This document shows, piece by piece, positions 7,257-9,800 of a DNA stretch of 9,800 nucleotides. A program made the translations under genes and the position numbers. Origin of the DNA: Flavobacteriales bacterium. Lineage in GTDB: Bacteria > Bacteroidota > Bacteroidia > Flavobacteriales_D > Sanyastnellaceae. Where the stretch lies: positions 1 to 9,800 of the forward strand of contig JAPKAW010000062.1 in NCBI GenBank assembly GCA_028825055.1. Reading direction: 5' to 3'. Every line of letters begins with the position of its first letter. Within the stretch, counting starts at the first letter, position 1. A model generated the notes under the pieces. That model was not told where the DNA came from. It saw only the letters and a program-made list of their open reading frames with translations, and searched no databases.

Positions 7257-8243
7257 TCAAAGGGAGGGCATAAAAAGAATCAACAAACTCCCGAGAATCA
7301 CCAACAAACGAAAGGAGTCAGCTTTTGAAGATAATCCATGGTTCCGGCGGGACTGCGGAACGAGTCCGACAATCCCAAAAGCCACTCCAACGGCTAAGAG
7401 CTTGTCCAGTGGACCGTATGATTGCGCGCCGAAAGCAGCATGTATATCCTCGATAATAAACGGGATGTACGCAGGTTGAATGAGACTCGCGAGGAGGATC
7501 GACACCCAGAATAGGATGAGTAAGTGTGTACGGGTAATATAAGCTCGGAGACTGATTTTGGTCTTTTCACGTAACAGGATGATTGCTCCCCAAACCGAGA
7601 GAAGAATCAACCACAACCGTGTCGCATGTGGCGAGAACAAACGACCCCCAGTCGTTTTGAGACTGAGTGTTTCGGTTGTTTCAAGCACGAATACCCCCCA
7701 GTCAGACCCCAAAGTGTGCACGGCCATAATGATTCCAATGCCCCAAATAAATCCGATCACCATCATCGACCATTCTCTGAATATAAAGGGTCTTGATATG
7801 CTCAAAACAATCAGCATGGCCAGAACAAAACCAAAATGGAGCGGCTCGAGTAAAGCAGATAAGGAAGCCAAGGCTCCACTGCGGAATTGCAACCCGCTGG
7901 TCGAAGTTTGACGATGAACCTGAAGGATTTGATCAATAGCCCCTAAGAGTAGGAGCAGTGAGGTCCAAGATTGGATGGCAGGCCCGAGCGTTTCTTGGGG
8001 CATGAGAATGAGTAACGCAACCATGGCAAGCCACGCGAGTGCAGGGTCTCCGCGTTCTACAAATCCATAGCGCACGTAGATGCGATGAGCCATGCCTGCA
8101 ATTAAAATGCTCCCAATTGCCTGGACAATGAGGCTGGAAAAGGCCGTGTCTGTGCCCCATTTAGTAAGCAGCAACCACAATAAAACGGTCGCTGGAACGA
8201 TGAGCCATGCAATCGGTTGGTTTGAACGGAGGATGGATACCAC
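7257..8243 (-). CDS. Polytopic inner-membrane protein, DUF6427-like
   Basis: The 328-residue product is very hydrophobic, with about nine or ten membrane segments (approximately 11-28, 34-52, 67-82, 93-107, 121-148, 157-177, 208-224, 239-258, 281-296, 312-325), and has no cleavable signal peptide. Its start (SILRSNQPIAWLI) and the central pattern of a FRSG-containing turn (120-123), a Leu-rich segment and a FREWSMMVIGFIWG stretch (155-168) resemble what I remember of DUF6427, a family found mostly in Flavobacteriia. The similarity is by eye. No transporter or enzyme signature is visible, so I give no function. The start is GTG at 8243; there is no in-frame ATG before residue 51, and the family-like N-terminus begins here. 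It lies 34 bp upstream of purQ on the same strand and is divergent, by 32 bp, from the small membrane-protein gene. Being polytopic and uncharacterised, it could also belong to another integral-membrane family. Confidence 0.75.
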   Translation of the reverse strand: MVSILRSNQPIAWLIVPATVLLWLLLTKWGTDTAFSSLIVQAIGSILIAGMAHRIYVRYGFVERGDPALAWLAMVALLILMPQETLGPAIQSWTSLLLLLGAIDQILQVHRQTSTSGLQFRSGALASLSALLEPLHFGFVLAMLIVLSISRPFIFREWSMMVIGFIWGIGIIMAVHTLGSDWGVFVLETTETLSLKTTGGRLFSPHATRLWLILLSVWGAIILLREKTKISLRAYITRTHLLILFWVSILLASLIQPAYIPFIIEDIHAAFGAQSYGPLDKLLAVGVAFGIVGLVPQSRRNHGLSSKADSFRLLVILGSLLILFMPSL

Positions 8244-8251
8244 GGGATGCT

Positions 8252-8259
8252 TATTTTTG
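8252..8259 (+). promoter_or_regulatory. Candidate -7 promoter box for the small membrane-protein gene
   Basis: TATTTTTG at 8252-8259 matches the Bacteroidota -7 consensus TAnnTTTG exactly. It lies inside the 32-bp divergent spacer, 16 bases before the ATG at 8276, which predicts a leader of only about 10 bases. The expected -33 TTG is not well placed: the nearest, at 8222-8224, is about 27 bases upstream of the box instead of about 19-21. The poly-T content makes a chance match fairly likely. Confidence 0.4.
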
Positions 8260-8275
8260 TGCCGAATCGATTACC

Positions 8276-8464
8276 ATGAACACGCAAGAAATCATCACCC
8301 CAGTAGCAAAATTCATCGAATGGACCTTTGAGACCGTGCTGGTTCCGATAAGTGATCCAATCAATTCGGTGGTTATCCTTTTGGGCTTCATTGGGCTAGC
8401 CTTTTGGCTGCGTTTGCAAAAGAAGTATACGCAAAAAGCGAAGCAAGAGGGAGGGTTGGTCTAA
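8276..8464 (+). CDS. Small single-pass membrane protein, DUF6341-like
   Basis: This is the only plus-strand gene in the window, 62 residues long. An amphipathic N-terminal stretch (KFIEWTFETVLVPI, 12-25) is followed by one hydrophobic membrane segment (about 30-47, rich in V, I, L, G) and a basic, polar tail (RLQKKYTQKAKQEGG) that should face the cytoplasm. The plan of a Phe-rich amphipathic start, a 'P-x-(S/D)' turn, one membrane helix with a Trp near its end, and a charged tail with a GG or acidic end resembles DUF6341, a short family I recall beside DUF6427 genes in Flavobacteriia. I chose the ATG at 8276 because the conserved-looking part begins there; the frame is open upstream to 8207, but that extension would overlap the neighbouring GTG-started gene. 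It diverges from the DUF6427-like gene and converges on purD, whose stop lies 32 bp away. A partnership with the DUF6427-like protein is plausible; its function is unknown. Confidence 0.72.
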   Translation: MNTQEIITPVAKFIEWTFETVLVPISDPINSVVILLGFIGLAFWLRLQKKYTQKAKQEGGLV

Positions 8465-8471
8465 TGGAAGA

Positions 8472-8505
8472 GGGAGGCTGCACGTTCAATTGGAGCTCAG
8501 CCCTC
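8472..8505. terminator. Imperfect inverted repeat between convergent gene ends, possible weak terminator
   Basis: Between the ends of the small membrane-protein gene and purD, GGCTG (8476-8480) can pair with CAGCC (8498-8502). The stem extends past a bulged A through GGG (8472-8474) and CTC (8503-8505) with one G-T pair. The loop is long, about 17 bases, and neither strand has a clear T run. The position suits a two-way terminator, but the structure is weak. Confidence 0.25.
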
Positions 8506-9780
8506 CAGTGCATCACGTCCAATGTCTGTTCTTGAAAAGCATCCTTCAAAGTTCACGCGCTCTCGGAGTGCGTAACTGTTCTTGACAGCTTCTTTCAAGT
8601 CATTTCCACGACCTGTTAGGGCCATAACTCGTCCTCCGTTAGTCAATATTTTCTTCCGGTTTTCACGTGTCCCCGAATGAAAGATGATGCCATCTATGGT
8701 TGCAATGTCTTCGGAAAACTTGATTTCCTTCCCTTTCTCATAAGTCCCGGGATACCCTTCGCTCCCAAGGATGACGGTGCAGGCAGCTCGATCGTCAACC
8801 ACCATGTCATACTCTGAAAGAAGACCTGAACAGAGGCTGTCAAAGAGGTGAAGTAGGTCGCTCTTGATGCGGGGAAGAATAACCTCTGTTTCCGGGTCGC
8901 CCAATCTGCAATTGTATTCGACAACAAATGGGTCACTGCCTACTTTCATCAATCCAAAAAAGATGAAGCCCACATAAGGAATCCCTTCTTTTTCCAATCC
9001 TTTGATGGTCGGAATGATAATTTGATTTAAGGCTTTTTCTTGAAATTCTTCGGTTAAAAATGGCACAGGGGAGATGGCTCCCATTCCGCCTGTATTGGGT
9101 CCTGTATCCCCATCACCAAGCCGTTTGTAGTCCTTTGCTGAGGGGAGTAAATGAAACCTTCTGCCATCGGTAATGGCAAACATGCTCACCTCTTTTCCAT
9201 CCAAGTATTCTTCAATCACAACCTCACTCCCAGCACCTTCAAAAGCTCCGTCTACAAGCATGGACTTCAACGTGTCCTTGGCTTCCTGCTTGGAGCTTGT
9301 AATGACCACTCCCTTCCCCGCAGCTAAACCATCGGCCTTTAAGACATACGGAGGAGAGACTGTATCCAAGAAGGACACGGCTTTATCCATTTGCGTGTTG
9401 TTAAAACTGCCATAGCGCGCTGTAGGAATCGAATGCCGATTCATGAACTCCTTTGCAAACCGCTTGCTGCCCTCCAACATCGCTCCTGCTTTCCTCGGAC
9501 CAACGACCTTTACATTGACCTTTTTGCTGTCCTCGAGATAATCTGCTATGCCATTGACTAAAGGAGTCTCAGGGCCCACGACGACCAGGTCAATTTGATT
9601 TTTCCGGATGTAGCGCTCTACGCTCGGGAAATCCATAGGATCCAGATCAGCAGACGTACCTAAATTCCGTGTGCCACCATTACCTGGTGCAACGTGCAAC
9701 GATCGCAATAACGAGGATTGACTCAGTTTCCAAGCCATGGCGTGCTCCCGGCCGCCATTTCCCAACAGAAGAACATTCAT
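8497..9780 (-). CDS. purD: Phosphoribosylamine--glycine ligase (GAR synthetase)
   Basis: PurD joins 5-phosphoribosylamine to glycine with ATP to give GAR, step 2 of de novo purine synthesis, in the cytoplasm. The 427-residue product has the standard length and order of blocks for a single-domain bacterial PurD: GNGGREHA (7-14), LVVVGPETPLVNGIADYL (65-82), GSKRFAKEFM (104-113), the ATP-grasp signature LKADGLAAGKGVV (147-159), AKDYKRLGDGDTGPNTGGMG (215-234), VEYNCRLGDPETEVIL (287-302) with metal- and ATP-binding acidic residues, and SEGYPGTYEKG (340-350). It is not fused to PurM or PurN. The ATG at 9780 begins the conserved MNVLLLGNGG; only 20 bp upstream are in view, so its promoter is mostly outside the window. 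It shares strand with purQ, but a small plus-strand gene lies between, so one transcript covering both would run antisense across that gene. Confidence 0.98.
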   Translation of the reverse strand: MNVLLLGNGGREHAMAWKLSQSSLLRSLHVAPGNGGTRNLGTSADLDPMDFPSVERYIRKNQIDLVVVGPETPLVNGIADYLEDSKKVNVKVVGPRKAGAMLEGSKRFAKEFMNRHSIPTARYGSFNNTQMDKAVSFLDTVSPPYVLKADGLAAGKGVVITSSKQEAKDTLKSMLVDGAFEGAGSEVVIEEYLDGKEVSMFAITDGRRFHLLPSAKDYKRLGDGDTGPNTGGMGAISPVPFLTEEFQEKALNQIIIPTIKGLEKEGIPYVGFIFFGLMKVGSDPFVVEYNCRLGDPETEVILPRIKSDLLHLFDSLCSGLLSEYDMVVDDRAACTVILGSEGYPGTYEKGKEIKFSEDIATIDGIIFHSGTRENRKKILTNGGRVMALTGRGNDLKEAVKNSYALRERVNFEGCFSRTDIGRDALEG

Positions 9781-9800
9781 GTGGTAAAATTAAGCGCTCA

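Noticed and set aside
7281..7309. Repeated CAACAAAC near the end of the DUF6427-like gene
   Set aside because: It encodes the Leu/Ile/Val-rich last membrane helix, so the repeat is explained by coding low complexity.
9785..9792. TAATTTTA on the minus strand as a purD -7 box
   Set aside because: It lacks the final G of TAnnTTTG and lies only 4 bases from the ATG, which would place the transcription start at the start codon; too little upstream sequence is in view to judge.
1..9800. tRNA or rRNA genes, insertion sequences, CRISPR arrays, prophage or defence genes
   Set aside because: Looked for on both strands; nearly all sequence is accounted for by ordinary chromosomal genes, and no repeats, transposases or RNA-gene signatures were seen.

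Overview
The window looks like a chromosomal housekeeping region of a Bacteroidota bacterium, most likely of the Flavobacteriales type. Three things point there. PolA carries wording I associate with Bacteroidota Pol I, such as TPDKDFGQLV and RPAKGGGPAEVWG. A DUF2480-family gene and a pair of small membrane-protein genes resembling DUF6427 and DUF6341 are present, and all three families are known to me mainly from Bacteroidota. Starts lack Shine-Dalgarno sequences, and perfect TAnnTTTG (Bacteroidota -7) boxes sit before two genes. Placement below phylum is inference.

The layout is dense: eight protein genes, seven on the minus strand. Read in minus-strand order from the right edge they are purD (8497-9780), a DUF6427-like polytopic membrane protein (7257-8243), purQ (6530-7222), dxs (4478-6424), a DUF2480 protein (3951-4466), polA (1013-3886), and a lipoprotein gene whose 3' end runs off the left edge (1-904). 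The one plus-strand gene is a 62-residue single-pass membrane protein (8276-8464), which sits between purD and the DUF6427-like gene, convergent to the first and divergent from the second.

Functionally, purD and purQ supply steps 2 and 4 of de novo purine synthesis. dxs opens the MEP isoprenoid pathway. polA is a full three-domain DNA polymerase I with every catalytic residue I can check in place. The DUF6427-like protein lies 34 bp upstream of purQ and probably shares its transcript. dxs has its own candidate promoter and is followed after 11 bp by the DUF2480 gene, then polA and the lipoprotein gene with gaps of 64 and 108 bp, so a dxs-DUF2480-polA transcript is plausible.

I see no RNA genes, mobile elements, CRISPR arrays, attachment sites or signs of recent transfer. 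Nothing here amounts to a clearly new system. The points most worth attention are a perfect sliding-clamp-binding pentapeptide in the PolA linker, a perfect inverted repeat just upstream of the polA start, a set of alternating inverted hexamers around the dxs promoter, a recurring ACC before start codons, and the uncharacterised membrane pair lodged between two purine genes.
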